Of a stretch of 64,000 nt of DNA, positions 33,633 through 43,883 are shown piece after piece (position 1 is the first letter of the stretch; every line of letters starts with the position of its first letter). The notes under the pieces are model-generated. The model was not told the DNA's origin, made no database searches, and saw nothing but the letters and a program-made list of their open reading frames with translations. The stretch is taken from positions 124,001 to 188,000 of the forward strand of contig JAYQDD010000005.1 of NCBI GenBank assembly GCA_038138145.1. Reading direction: 5' to 3'. This stretch comes from UBA3537 sp038138145. Its GTDB lineage: Bacteria > Bacteroidota > Bacteroidia > Flavobacteriales > Flavobacteriaceae. The position numbers were made by a program, and so were the translations under genes.

Positions 33633-36239
33633 ATGAACTTTGACAATTATACAATAAAAACACAACAAGCGCTACAACAAGCGCAACAAATTGCACGACA
33701 ATTTGGACACCAACATATTGAAAACGAACACCTCTTTAAAGGAATACAGGAGGTGGATCAAAATGTGATTCCATTTTTACTTAAAAAACTGGACATCAAT
33801 ACGGCACTATTAAACCAAATTGTTGACAAAGAACTTGAACGCTTCTCAAAAGTGAGTGGCGCCGATCAAATGCTTTCCAAAACAACAGCTAAAACGCTGA
33901 CAGAGGCAAATATAATTGCAAAAAACACTGGCGGAGACTTTGTCTCCATTGAAGATTTATTTTTGGCCATCTTCAAGTCCGACAGTAAAATCGCACAAAT
34001 TTTAAAAGATCAAGGCGCTACCGAAAAAGATATAAAAGCGAGTATTACCGAACTTCGAAAAGGCGAAAGAGTAACCTCAAAAAGCCAGGAAGATAATTAT
34101 AATGCTTTAGAAAAATATGCCAAAAATTTAAATCAATTGGCGCGAGATAACCGTTTAGATCCAGTCATTGGGCGCGACGAAGAAATCAGACGCATCTTAC
34201 AAATTCTGTCGAGAAGAACAAAAAACAACCCCATTTTGATTGGCGAACCAGGGACTGGTAAAACAGCAATTGCCGAAGGCCTAGCGCACCGCATTGTCGC
34301 AGGAGATGTTCCCGAAAATTTAAAAGAAAAACAAGTATTTGCTTTGGACATGGGGATGCTTATTGCTGGAGCAAAATATAAGGGTGAATTTGAAGAACGC
34401 CTAAAATCCGTCATAAAAGAAGTCACCCAAAGTGGTGGTGATATTGTTTTGTTTATCGATGAAATTCACACCCTTGTAGGTGCTGGTGGTGGCGAGAGCG
34501 CTATGGATGCTGCCAATATTTTAAAACCAGCTTTGGCACGTGGAGAACTCAGAGCGGTTGGCGCAACAACATTGGATGAATATCAAAAGTATTTTGAGAA
34601 AGATAAAGCTCTTGAACGCCGATTTCAAAAAGTACTGGTCGATGAGCCCGATCAAGAAAGTGCTATCTCTATTTTACGTGGAATTAAAGAAAAATACGAG
34701 ACACACCACAAAGTACGCATCAAAGATGAAGCCATCATCGGCGCAGTGAAGTTATCTTCACGCTACATCAGTAACCGATTTCTTCCTGACAAAGCTATTG
34801 ATTTGATGGACGAAGCGGCCTCAAAATTACGAATGGAAATCAATTCGAAACCCGAAGAATTGGATGTTTTGGACCGTAAAGTGATGCAGTTAGAAATTGA
34901 AATTGAAGCCATCAAACGCGAAAAAGACAAAGACAAACTAAAAACCCTAAGCTCAGAATTGGCCAACCTCAAGGAAGAACGTAATACCCTTGAGGCGCAG
35001 TGGCAAAATGAAAAGCAGATGGTAGATACGGTTCAATCTGCAAAATCTGAGATTGAACAATTGAAAATTGAAGCGGAACGAGCCGAACGACAAGGTGATT
35101 ATGGGAAAGTAGCTGAATTGCGTTATGGTAAAATCAAAGAAGCGCAACAACACTTGGAAGACGCACAAAAAAAATTGTCGGCAAATCAAGATTCTGCACT
35201 CATTAAGGAGGAAGTGACCTACGAAGACATTGCAGAAGTCGTTGCAAAGTGGACAGGTATTCCGGTCACAAAAATGATGAGTACCAACCGAGAAAAATTA
35301 TTAAATCTAGAACAAGAATTGCACAAAAGAGTGGTTGGACAAGAAGAAGCCGTTGCCGCAGTGAGTGACGCAGTTCGAAGAAGTCGAGCAGGACTTCAAA
35401 ACCCAAAAAAACCGACAGGAACATTTTTGTTTTTGGGAACAACTGGTGTAGGAAAAACAGAGTTAGCCAAAACGTTGGCTGCCTATTTATTTGATGATGA
35501 AAATGCATTGACCAGAATTGACATGAGCGAGTACCAAGAACGACATTCGGTAAGTCGTCTTGTTGGTGCACCTCCGGGCTATGTAGGGTATGATGAAGGT
35601 GGTCAGCTTACAGAAGCTGTGCGCAGAAAACCCTACTCTGTAATTCTTTTGGATGAAATTGAAAAAGCGCACCCCGATACGTTCAATATTCTTCTTCAAG
35701 TGCTCGATGAAGGTCGATTGACAGACAATAAAGGGCGCTTAGCTGATTTCAAAAACACCATCATCATCATGACGTCAAATATTGGTGGTGAACTTATTCA
35801 AGATAAATTTGAAGCTTCAGGAGGTGATGCATCAGCAATGGAAACCGCAAAAGTTGAGGTTTTAGGATTGTTAAAAAAAATGGTGCGTCCCGAATTTCTA
35901 AACCGAATAGACGACACTATTATTTTTAACCCATTGAGCGAAGAACACATAAAATCCATTGTAAAACTGCAATTGAAAAACTTGTCACAAACTTTACAAG
36001 AACAAGACGTTATTTTTGATGCAAGCCCAGAAGCCATTAGCTATCTCGCACAAAGAGGATATCAGCCAGAGTATGGAGCGCGTCCTGTAAAACGTGTATT
36101 GCAAAAAGAACTGCTCAATACATTGAGTAAAAAACTTCTTTCTGGAGAAATTAATTCAAATAGCGTAATCTTGATGGATGCTTTCGACAATGCATTGGTC
36201 TTTAGAAATCAAAAAGAAAATATCCCTAAAGAATTGTAA
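33633..36239 (+). CDS. clpB: ATP-dependent chaperone ClpB
   Basis: About 868 residues from ATG 33633 (MNFDNYTIKTQQALQQAQQ), the family start; an in-frame ATG at 33594 adds 13 basic residues with no family match. Order: Clp-N (1-145), AAA1 with GEPGTGKTAIAEGL, a long coiled-coil middle domain (about 400-525), AAA2 with GTTGVGKTELAKTL, and the C-terminal small domain. It disaggregates proteins with DnaK. No ClpP-binding loop is seen. A hairpin terminator follows. Confidence 0.95.
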   Translation: MNFDNYTIKTQQALQQAQQIARQFGHQHIENEHLFKGIQEVDQNVIPFLLKKLDINTALLNQIVDKELERFSKVSGADQMLSKTTAKTLTEANIIAKNTGGDFVSIEDLFLAIFKSDSKIAQILKDQGATEKDIKASITELRKGERVTSKSQEDNYNALEKYAKNLNQLARDNRLDPVIGRDEEIRRILQILSRRTKNNPILIGEPGTGKTAIAEGLAHRIVAGDVPENLKEKQVFALDMGMLIAGAKYKGEFEERLKSVIKEVTQSGGDIVLFIDEIHTLVGAGGGESAMDAANILKPALARGELRAVGATTLDEYQKYFEKDKALERRFQKVLVDEPDQESAISILRGIKEKYETHHKVRIKDEAIIGAVKLSSRYISNRFLPDKAIDLMDEAASKLRMEINSKPEELDVLDRKVMQLEIEIEAIKREKDKDKLKTLSSELANLKEERNTLEAQWQNEKQMVDTVQSAKSEIEQLKIEAERAERQGDYGKVAELRYGKIKEAQQHLEDAQKKLSANQDSALIKEEVTYEDIAEVVAKWTGIPVTKMMSTNREKLLNLEQELHKRVVGQEEAVAAVSDAVRRSRAGLQNPKKPTGTFLFLGTTGVGKTELAKTLAAYLFDDENALTRIDMSEYQERHSVSRLVGAPPGYVGYDEGGQLTEAVRRKPYSVILLDEIEKAHPDTFNILLQVLDEGRLTDNKGRLADFKNTIIIMTSNIGGELIQDKFEASGGDASAMETAKVEVLGLLKKMVRPEFLNRIDDTIIFNPLSEEHIKSIVKLQLKNLSQTLQEQDVIFDASPEAISYLAQRGYQPEYGARPVKRVLQKELLNTLSKKLLSGEINSNSVILMDAFDNALVFRNQKENIPKEL

Positions 36240-36283
36240 CAAATTCAGATTCTTTTCGTCTAAATAGTATGTTGGTTAGTTGG

Positions 36284-36327
36284 AAAAGCGGTGCTTAGTG
36301 TAGCAATACACTGGTGCTGCTTTTTTT
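36284..36327 (+). terminator. Terminator after clpB
   Basis: Inner stem AGTGTA/TACACT with a GCAA tetraloop, outer AAAGC/GCTTT, then a seven-T run; an internal loop lies between them. About 45 nt after the stop. Confidence 0.8.
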
Positions 36328-36391
36328 AATCAAAAAAATTATTGAACAGCATTGAGATATCAATTGATTATTTGATTAGTTTTGAACTGAA

Positions 36392-36853
36392 ATGAAAAAG
36401 TCTGTAAATATTCTTAACAAAAAAGCACGTTTTTCGTACGATCTTTTGGATACGTACACAGCAGGTATTGTGCTTACTGGAACAGAAATCAAATCGATTC
36501 GTGCCAGTAAAGCTTCTATTGCAGAGAGTTTTTGTGAATTTAATGAACAAGGCGAACTTTTTGTGATCAATATGACTGTTCAAGAATACGATCATGGTAA
36601 TCATTTCAATCACCGACCCAAAGCAGAGCGCAAACTTTTATTAAACAAAAAAGAGCTCAAAAAACTTGAAAAAGAAGTCAAAAACACAGGGCTTACCATC
36701 GTTCCTTTGAAACTCTTTATCAATGAAAAGGGCTTTGCAAAACTTCAAATTGCATTGGCTAAAGGGAAAAAATTATTTGACAAACGTGAAGCCATCAAAG
36801 ACCGAGACAATAAAAGAAATTTGGACCGCGTCAAAAAGAATTTCAAGTCCTAA
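36392..36853 (+). CDS. smpB: SsrA-binding protein SmpB
   Basis: 153 residues, full-length SmpB that brings tmRNA to stalled ribosomes. Conserved starts NKKARFSYDLLDTYTAGIVL and TEIKSIRASKASI, later GKKLFDKREAIKDRD. A TAGTTTTG box (36377-36384) lies only 7 nt before the ATG, so either transcription starts elsewhere or the message is nearly leaderless. The next gene begins 12 nt after the stop. Confidence 0.95.
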   Translation: MKKSVNILNKKARFSYDLLDTYTAGIVLTGTEIKSIRASKASIAESFCEFNEQGELFVINMTVQEYDHGNHFNHRPKAERKLLLNKKELKKLEKEVKNTGLTIVPLKLFINEKGFAKLQIALAKGKKLFDKREAIKDRDNKRNLDRVKKNFKS

Positions 36854-36865
36854 AAAGAAAATTTT

Positions 36866-39325
36866 ATGAAAAACCCTCTCCTCATTGTATTGCTATTATT
36901 TACTACGTATACACAAAGCCAAATTCGAGGCAGTGTTACAGACCAAAAAGGCGAAGCACTCCCCTATGTCAATATTTTTATTGAAAACACCTACAAAGGT
37001 ACGACCTCTAATGAAGATGGTCAGTTTGAGCTAAATATCTCAAAACCTGGTAGTTATGCCATTGTTTTTCAGTTTTTGGGGTACAAAACCCAAACTAAAG
37101 TTGTTGACATTGAAACATTCCCCTTTCTATTAGATGTGGTTTTGGAAGAAGAAAACATTAACCTCAAGGAAGTGGTCATTAATGCGCAAGAAAATCCTGC
37201 CAATCGTATCATTAGAGCGGCCATTGCAAAACGTAAGTTCCACTTAGAAAAGTTAAATGCCTTTACAGCAGATTTTTATTCTAAAGGGGTAATACGAATT
37301 GTTGATGCACCAGAAAAATTTATGGGGCAAGAACTTGGAGATTTCGATGGTGCTTTGGACTCTACGAGAACAGGAATTCTGTACCTCTCCGAAACCATGT
37401 CCAAAATAAAATACTTAAAACCAGAACTTTTTGAAACAGTCACAGCATCCAAAATTAGTGGAGATTCTAATGGAATGAGTTTCAATTCGGCTATGGATGT
37501 GGACTTTAATTTGTACAATAACACGGTGAACATCAATAATGATATTATCTCTCCTATTGCCGACTATGCTTTTAACTACTACAAATACAAATTGGAAGGC
37601 GAATTTTATGACGATGAAGGACATTTAATCCATAAAATAAACATCATTCCAAAACGTGAAAACGATCGCGTTTTCTCGGGGAGTATTTTTATTATAGAGG
37701 ACACTTGGGCATTGTATGGAATCGATATTAAAGTCAAAGGAAATCAAATTCAAGTACCCCCAGCAGATACAATTAGGATTCGTCAAAACTTGACTTTTGA
37801 CAAGGCCACAGAGCAGTGGTTAGTTCGTGCGCAAACTATTGATTTTGACTACAGTTTTCTTGGATTTAAAGGCGATGGAAGTTTTGTAGCCAACTACACC
37901 AATTACGATTTAAATCCAGTAGTTGAAATTCAAAAAAATAAAAATGAAATTTTAGTTTTTGAAAAAAACGCCAACAAAAAAGACGATTCCTACTGGGGAG
38001 ATACACGCCCTGTCCCCCTCACCCAAGAAGAATCTAAAGACTATGTGCGCCGCGATAGTATTGAAACCAAACGATCTTCTAAAGTTTATCTCGACTCTGT
38101 AGACCAAAAAAATAATCGGTTCAAAATTTTAGATGTATTAACAGGGTATAGTTTTAATGATTCTCATAATAAAAAAAGGTTTAGCATCTCTGGTCCACTA
38201 GAAGGTATTCATTTCAATACGGTGCAAGGATACAACATCTCGGTCAATGCTAATTTTACGAAACGCTATAATGAGTACAAAAATTATGTTTCTATTTTTG
38301 GCGGTTTGAATTATAGCGTAGAAACCAAACGTTTGCGTGGCACACTTGGGGGGCGCTATAAATTCAATGCCATAAACGATGCAACAGTGTGGGCAAATTT
38401 TGGTGTAAGAGCACAACAATTTAATCGATCAAACCCAATTTCAAACCTACACAATGACATCAGTACTTTGTTCTTTGAACGTAATTTTATGAAAATATAC
38501 GACAGAGCATTTGCCGAAATTGGCTACCGAGCAGAAGTATTTAATGGTCTGCGCTTCTCGACGCGATTGGCTTACGAAAACCGAAAAGCATTGTTTAACA
38601 CCACGGATTACACGCTCATACCTATTGACAATATCCGCTATAAGAGCAACAATCCTTTAGCACCTAACAACTTCGGTACTGCTCCATTTATAAACCATGA
38701 TTTAATTAAATTTAATCTGGGAATAGACATCCGCTTTGGTGAGAAATTTATGAGTTATCCGGATGTGAAATTTAACATCAGTAATGATGATTATCCGAAA
38801 CTAAGTTTCTACTACCAAAAAGGGTTCAATGCTAGCGAATCAGCATACAATTTTGATCATTTGACTGCGCGTCTTCGGCAAGACATAAATCTAAAAACGA
38901 CTGGTATTTTGAAGTACAATTTTGTTGGCGGTACATTTTTTGGCAACAAAAATCTCGCGTTTATGGACTACATACACTTTAATGGTAACCTAACCCATGT
39001 GAATACAAAAGGGAATTATTTATCTAGTTTCAAAAACTTGGACTACTACGATTACAGCACTTCAAATGATTATTTTGAGTACCATGCAGAGCATGATTTC
39101 AAAGGCTACATTTTGGGTAAAATTCCTTTGATTAATAAACTTAACTATAACCTCATTCTTGGTGTTCATGGCATTGCTACTAAAAGCCAAAGTCCCTACA
39201 AAGAATTCAATATTGGTTTGGGTAATTTAGGATGGAAAAAATACCGCTTTTTACGTCTAGACTATGTGCGTTCTTATGCCAATGGTGCTGTTGATGAAGC
39301 GCTTATGTTTGGACTTAATTTTTAG
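36866..39325 (+). CDS. DUF5686/CarboxypepD_reg-like outer-membrane protein
   Basis: 819 residues. Signal peptide (MKNPLLIVLLLFTTYTQSQ), then a CarboxypepD_reg-like beta domain (about 20-105; GSVTDQKGEALPYVNIFIENT), then a DUF5686 region to the end made of many alternating aromatic strands, ending FGLNF, typical of an outer-membrane beta barrel. Function of the family is unknown. Its TAG stop and the TAA stop of pcm overlap tail to tail by 4 nt. Confidence 0.88.
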   Translation: MKNPLLIVLLLFTTYTQSQIRGSVTDQKGEALPYVNIFIENTYKGTTSNEDGQFELNISKPGSYAIVFQFLGYKTQTKVVDIETFPFLLDVVLEEENINLKEVVINAQENPANRIIRAAIAKRKFHLEKLNAFTADFYSKGVIRIVDAPEKFMGQELGDFDGALDSTRTGILYLSETMSKIKYLKPELFETVTASKISGDSNGMSFNSAMDVDFNLYNNTVNINNDIISPIADYAFNYYKYKLEGEFYDDEGHLIHKINIIPKRENDRVFSGSIFIIEDTWALYGIDIKVKGNQIQVPPADTIRIRQNLTFDKATEQWLVRAQTIDFDYSFLGFKGDGSFVANYTNYDLNPVVEIQKNKNEILVFEKNANKKDDSYWGDTRPVPLTQEESKDYVRRDSIETKRSSKVYLDSVDQKNNRFKILDVLTGYSFNDSHNKKRFSISGPLEGIHFNTVQGYNISVNANFTKRYNEYKNYVSIFGGLNYSVETKRLRGTLGGRYKFNAINDATVWANFGVRAQQFNRSNPISNLHNDISTLFFERNFMKIYDRAFAEIGYRAEVFNGLRFSTRLAYENRKALFNTTDYTLIPIDNIRYKSNNPLAPNNFGTAPFINHDLIKFNLGIDIRFGEKFMSYPDVKFNISNDDYPKLSFYYQKGFNASESAYNFDHLTARLRQDINLKTTGILKYNFVGGTFFGNKNLAFMDYIHFNGNLTHVNTKGNYLSSFKNLDYYDYSTSNDYFEYHAEHDFKGYILGKIPLINKLNYNLILGVHGIATKSQSPYKEFNIGLGNLGWKKYRFLRLDYVRSYANGAVDEALMFGLNF

Positions 39326-39963
39326 GATTTATTCTCAAGCATTGGAACAAATTTGAATGCTCCAAATTCGTGCTTTTCAAAAGTTTTTGGGCTCGAACGA
39401 ATGTACAAGGTCATGATTTGTTCTTTTTCACCCACGGGAATTACCAAACGACCACCTACTTTGAGTTGTGCCAATAAGGGTTTAGGCACAAAAGGAGCAC
39501 CCGCAGTAACCAAAATCCGATCAAAAGGCGCTTCTTCATCTAGTCCTTGATAACCATCTCCAAAAATAAGCCGTTTGGCCACATAGCCAATTTTAGGCAA
39601 AAACAAACTCGTTTTCTTAAACAATTCCAACTGGCGTTCTATACTATAAACCTCAGCATCTAACAAACACAAAACAGCAGTTTGATAACCACTTCCAGTG
39701 CCTATTTCTAACACTTTGTGTTTGGGCTTTACCTCTAAAAGTTCTGTCTGAAATGCTACGGTGTAGGGCTGAGAAATGGTTTGATTTGCGGCAATTGGAA
39801 AGGCCTTGTCTTGATAAGCATGATCCAAAAAACTAGAGTCCATAAACAAGTGTCGAGGCACGTTACCAATGGCAGCCAATACAGCTTCATTTTTGATGCC
39901 TTTTGTAAGCAACAAATCAACTAATTTTTGGCGTAGCCCTTTGTGTTTAAATGAATCTATCAA
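39322..39963 (-). CDS. pcm: Protein-L-isoaspartate O-methyltransferase
   Basis: 213 residues. Family start IDSFKHKGLRQKLVDLL and SAM motif I EIGTGSGYQTAVLC (about 80-93); PRHLFMDSSF and QTISQPYTVAFQ are conserved PCMT blocks. It repairs isoaspartyl residues. The start codon is TTG at 39963; no ATG fits the family alignment. Convergent with the DUF5686 gene. Confidence 0.9.
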   Translation of the reverse strand: MIDSFKHKGLRQKLVDLLLTKGIKNEAVLAAIGNVPRHLFMDSSFLDHAYQDKAFPIAANQTISQPYTVAFQTELLEVKPKHKVLEIGTGSGYQTAVLCLLDAEVYSIERQLELFKKTSLFLPKIGYVAKRLIFGDGYQGLDEEAPFDRILVTAGAPFVPKPLLAQLKVGGRLVIPVGEKEQIMTLYIRSSPKTFEKHEFGAFKFVPMLENKS

Positions 39964-40057
39964 ACTTGTATAATTTCACACCCAAAATTAAGTAAAGAAA
40001 ATTGAGATTAAAATGAAAACAGGAAAAGAATTTTTAAACACAAGGTTTTAGCACAAA

Positions 40058-40090
40058 TTTGGGGGATTACCATTAAAATCTTTAATTTTG
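40058..40090 (+). promoter_or_regulatory. Candidate promoter of the Gfo/Idh/MocA gene
   Basis: TTTG at 40058-40061 and TAATTTTG at 40083-40090 with a 21-nt spacer match the Bacteroidetes consensus well. The ATG follows 18 nt later. This is the best promoter match I found in the window. Confidence 0.55.
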
Positions 40091-40107
40091 TCCAAAAATC
40101 AACAGAC

Positions 40108-41067
40108 ATGCTAAAAGTAGGCGTATTAGGTGCCGGTCACTTAGGAAAAATTCATTTAAAACTCCTTCAACAATCTGAAAAATATGATCTAGTTGGCTTT
40201 TATGACCCCGATATTGCAAATGGCCAAAGCGTCGCCAAAGAATTCAACTACACATACTTTGAACAACTCGATGCACTTATAGATGCTGTAGATGTCGTCG
40301 ATATTGTAACGCCTACGCTTTCGCACTACAATTGTGCAATCAAAGCCATCACCAAAGGAAAGCACATTTTTATTGAAAAACCCATCACAAATACCGTTGA
40401 AGAAGCCGAACATATTCGTTTGTTGGTTGCAGACAACAATTTGCGTGGACAGGTTGGACATGTCGAGCGCTTCAATCCTGCGTTCAAAGCCATAAAATCT
40501 GAAATCAAAAATCCAATGTTTATTGAAACCCACCGTTTGGCGGAATTCAATCCACGAGGTACGGATGTCCCTGTTGTCCTTGACCTTATGATTCACGACA
40601 TTGACATTGTGCTCAGTGTAGTGGATTCTCCAGTGTTGGCCGTTCATGCTAGTGGAGTATCCGTCATTAGTGAAACTCCAGATATTGCCAATGCACGTAT
40701 CGAATTTGAAAACGGTTGTGTAGCCAATGTGACCGCAAGCTTAATTTCCTTGATAAACTTTCGTAATAGTCGTTTCTTTCAAAAAGATGCCTACATTAGT
40801 GTAGATTTCTTGGACAAAAAGGTTGAAGTTGTAAAAATGAAAGATGCACCCGAACAACCAGGAGACTTCGATATGATTTTGCAAAATGCAGAGGGGATAA
40901 AAAAACAAATTTATTTCAAAAACCCTGAAATTAGCCCCAATAACGCGATTTTGGATGAGTTGGAAACGTTTGCAGAAGCCATCGAAACCAATACAAAACC
41001 AATTGTAACCTTACGCGACGGCGCAAACGCACTCAAACTAGCACACCGAATTATAGATTGTTTTTAA
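40108..41067 (+). CDS. Gfo/Idh/MocA family NAD(P)-dependent oxidoreductase
   Basis: 319 residues. Rossmann motif GVLGAGHLGKIHL (5-17), the conserved EKP in HIFIEKPITNTVEEA (about 92-106), and a C-terminal substrate domain. Family members oxidise sugars or related substrates; the substrate here is not readable. Starts a rightward run, with the 3-hydroxybutyryl-CoA dehydrogenase 12 nt downstream. Confidence 0.9.
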   Translation: MLKVGVLGAGHLGKIHLKLLQQSEKYDLVGFYDPDIANGQSVAKEFNYTYFEQLDALIDAVDVVDIVTPTLSHYNCAIKAITKGKHIFIEKPITNTVEEAEHIRLLVADNNLRGQVGHVERFNPAFKAIKSEIKNPMFIETHRLAEFNPRGTDVPVVLDLMIHDIDIVLSVVDSPVLAVHASGVSVISETPDIANARIEFENGCVANVTASLISLINFRNSRFFQKDAYISVDFLDKKVEVVKMKDAPEQPGDFDMILQNAEGIKKQIYFKNPEISPNNAILDELETFAEAIETNTKPIVTLRDGANALKLAHRIIDCF

Positions 41068-41079
41068 AAAAATTAAATC

Positions 41080-41967
41080 ATGAAAAATATAGCAGTTATA
41101 GGCGCTGGCACAATGGGCAATGGAATTGCGCACACATTTGCACAGTCTGGATACAAAGTACAACTGATTGACATCAACCCATCGGCGCTATCAAGTGCAG
41201 TACAAACCATTTCTAAAAATTTGGATCGAATGATTCAAAAGGATGTAATTACAGAGGAGAAAAAAACAGAGACTTTAAACAACATCACCACCTTTACAGA
41301 CATCACTGAAGGCGTCGAATATGCAAGTCTAGTGGTGGAAGTAGCCACAGAAAATGAAGCGCTCAAATTGAAAATCTTTAAGACATTGGATGAGGCTTGC
41401 CCAGAAGATACTATTTTGGCGACCAATACTTCGTCTATATCCATCACAAAAATCGCCGCCATTACAGCACGACCAAATCAAGTGATTGGGATGCATTTTA
41501 TGAATCCCGTTCCCATCATGCCGTTGGTGGAAATCATCAATGGTTATAACACCGATAAAGAGGTTACTGAATTTATTGTTAATCTTACCAAAAAAATTGG
41601 CAAAACTCCAATTTTGGTGAATGATTATCCTGGCTTTGTGGCCAACCGAATTTTAATGCCGATGATTAATGAGGCCATTGAAACCCTGCAAAGTGGTGTA
41701 AGTGGAGTGCTTGAAATAGACGGCATAATGAAATTGGGTATGGCACACCCCATGGGGCCCTTAGAATTGGCCGATTTTATTGGTTTGGACGTTTGTATGT
41801 CTATTTTGGAAGTCATGCACGATGGATTTAAAAACCCAAAATACGCACCTAATCCATTGCTTGTCAATATGGTAAGAGCTGGTAAGCTCGGTAAAAAAAC
41901 AGGAGAAGGATTCTATAATTACAGTAAAGAACGAAAAGCTGTAGTTCCCGCTAATCGCTTTCTATAA
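41080..41967 (+). CDS. 3-hydroxybutyryl-CoA dehydrogenase
   Basis: 295 residues. NAD-binding AVIGAGTMGNGIAHTF (4-19), catalytic-loop GMHFMNPVPIMPLVEI with the active His, and conserved NRILMPMINEAIE in the C-terminal helical domain. Single-domain length, as in Hbd/PaaH-type enzymes of acyl-CoA metabolism. Likely co-transcribed with the upstream oxidoreductase, though functions do not obviously match. Confidence 0.93.
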   Translation: MKNIAVIGAGTMGNGIAHTFAQSGYKVQLIDINPSALSSAVQTISKNLDRMIQKDVITEEKKTETLNNITTFTDITEGVEYASLVVEVATENEALKLKIFKTLDEACPEDTILATNTSSISITKIAAITARPNQVIGMHFMNPVPIMPLVEIINGYNTDKEVTEFIVNLTKKIGKTPILVNDYPGFVANRILMPMINEAIETLQSGVSGVLEIDGIMKLGMAHPMGPLELADFIGLDVCMSILEVMHDGFKNPKYAPNPLLVNMVRAGKLGKKTGEGFYNYSKERKAVVPANRFL

Positions 41968-42002
41968 AATATTGCTCAACACCCCAAAAAATCTAACAGC
42001 TT

Positions 42003-43214
42003 ATGGCACACATCAAACCTTTTTGTGCAGTTCGACCGAATCATTCCATTGCTATGGAATTTTGCAGCAAAACTGTTGCATTGTATGAAAAAAACGAACT
42101 TGAAACAACGCTAAAAAACCAACCCAATTCTTTTCTTCAAATCATAAAGTCGAATATTAAAAGTCCGAAAAAAACGGCAAGTAAAGAACGCTACACAAAA
42201 GTCAAAAAGCAATATCATAAGTTTAAAAACGAAGGCCTTTTAATCAAAGACGATCAAGAAGGGTTTTACGTTTTAGAAATTAATATTAATCATCAGACTT
42301 TTACGGGAATTGTTGCGGCAGCTAGTGTTGAAGATTACAAAAAAGGACACATCAGAAAACACGAAGATACCATTCAAAGCAAAGAAACTATTTTTAAAAA
42401 TTATTTAAAAACAACCCGCTTTAATACCGAACCTGTTTTATTAACCTACAAAAATCAAACTTCTATTGCTGATGTAGTTCATAATATTAAAAAACAACCG
42501 GCTACAGTCAATCTGGAAATTTCTAATTTGGAAACCCAAAAATTATGGCATGTTACCAACAATAAGGAAATAGAAATTATCCGTGAGGGATTTAAAAACA
42601 TTGATGCTCTGTACATTGCTGATGGCCATCACCGATCGGCATCATCTGCGTTGCTTTCAGAAGATGAACCCAACACTAAAGAAGCACAATTTTTTATGGC
42701 TTTTCTTATTCCTGAAGATGATTTAATTATTCAGGAATACAATCGAGTTGTAACGGATTTAAACGGGCTATCTGTTGGTGACTTTTTAAAAAAAATTGAG
42801 GTAAACTTTAGTATTACCCCCCTAAAATCATTTAAATCTTCTAAAAAATTCAACGGGTTTTGCATGTATTTAGAAGGCCAATTTTATTCACTATCTTTGC
42901 TGAAGGGTTTTGAAAAACCCCACTCTCCTCTTCATGAACTCGATGCTTATATTTTGCAAGAAAAAATTTTGAAACCTATTTTGGGTATCAAAAATGTTCG
43001 GACCGATGAGCGCTTGGTTTACACACACAAAAGAGATCAAATGCAATGGATCAAAAAACATATTGACAATGGGACGTACGCCGTGGGATTTGGATTAAAT
43101 CCAGTACAAATCCATCAACTAAAAGCCATTGCAGATAATGATCTGATTATGCCGCCTAAAAGCACCTACATCTATCCAAAATTAAGGAGTGGCATGACCA
43201 TTTATGAATTTTAA
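42003..43214 (+). CDS. DUF1015 family protein
   Basis: 403 residues. ADGHHRSASSALL (about 200-213) is the central DUF1015 motif; the N-terminal AHIKPFCAVRPNHSIA and C-terminal PKSTYIYPKLRSGMTIYEF are family ends. It is a cytoplasmic family of unknown function, widespread and often near serine or PLP metabolism genes; here it overlaps the YggS-type PLP gene region. I would not assign a reaction. Confidence 0.9.
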   Translation: MAHIKPFCAVRPNHSIAMEFCSKTVALYEKNELETTLKNQPNSFLQIIKSNIKSPKKTASKERYTKVKKQYHKFKNEGLLIKDDQEGFYVLEININHQTFTGIVAAASVEDYKKGHIRKHEDTIQSKETIFKNYLKTTRFNTEPVLLTYKNQTSIADVVHNIKKQPATVNLEISNLETQKLWHVTNNKEIEIIREGFKNIDALYIADGHHRSASSALLSEDEPNTKEAQFFMAFLIPEDDLIIQEYNRVVTDLNGLSVGDFLKKIEVNFSITPLKSFKSSKKFNGFCMYLEGQFYSLSLLKGFEKPHSPLHELDAYILQEKILKPILGIKNVRTDERLVYTHKRDQMQWIKKHIDNGTYAVGFGLNPVQIHQLKAIADNDLIMPPKSTYIYPKLRSGMTIYEF

Positions 43215-43215
43215 A

Positions 43216-43872
43216 ATGAATATAAAACAACGTCTTCAACAGCTAAAATCTGTATTGCCAAAACAGGTGACTTTGGTCGCCGTATCCAAAACAAAACCCG
43301 TGGTTGATTTGATGGAAGCATACCATGCGGGACAACGCGTTTTTGGAGAAAACAAAATTCAAGAAATGGCAGAAAAACACCAACAAATGCCAAAAGATAT
43401 ACAGTGGCATATGATTGGCCATGTACAAACCAACAAGGTGAAATATATGGCTTCATTTGTTGATTTGATTCATGGAGTTGATCGTTTGAAATTGTTAACT
43501 GAAATAAATAAACAAGCGCAAAAACACAACCGCAGCATCGATTGTCTGTTGCAAATAAAAATCGCAGAGGAAGATTCTAAATTTGGAATGACTGTAAATG
43601 AAGCTGAAAATTTACTTAGGTCTTCAGCACTAAATAATTTAAAAAACATCAATATTGTGGGGGTTATGGGGATGGCGAGTTTTACAAACGATACCAACCA
43701 AATTCGTACTGAATTTGAAACATTAAAATCGACTTTTGATCGTTTAAAAAACATAGAGCAACAAATGCACATTGTATCGATGGGAATGAGTGGCGATTAC
43801 TCAATAGCCATTGATTGTGGCAGCACAATGATTCGTGTTGGAAGTCATATTTTTGGGGCACGAAATTATTAA
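43216..43872 (+). CDS. YggS family PLP homeostasis protein
   Basis: About 218 residues from ATG 43216 (MNIKQRLQQLKSVL); an in-frame ATG at 43204 lies inside DUF1015. The PLP-binding Lys is in TLVAVSKTKPV (about 28), then FGENKIQEM, WHMIGHVQTNKVKYM, and SMGMSGDYSIAIDCG. Members control PLP levels and lack clear enzymatic activity. The gene is 1 nt after the DUF1015 stop, so one transcript is likely. Confidence 0.93.
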   Translation: MNIKQRLQQLKSVLPKQVTLVAVSKTKPVVDLMEAYHAGQRVFGENKIQEMAEKHQQMPKDIQWHMIGHVQTNKVKYMASFVDLIHGVDRLKLLTEINKQAQKHNRSIDCLLQIKIAEEDSKFGMTVNEAENLLRSSALNNLKNINIVGVMGMASFTNDTNQIRTEFETLKSTFDRLKNIEQQMHIVSMGMSGDYSIAIDCGSTMIRVGSHIFGARNY

Positions 43873-43883
43873 TACAAGATAAT

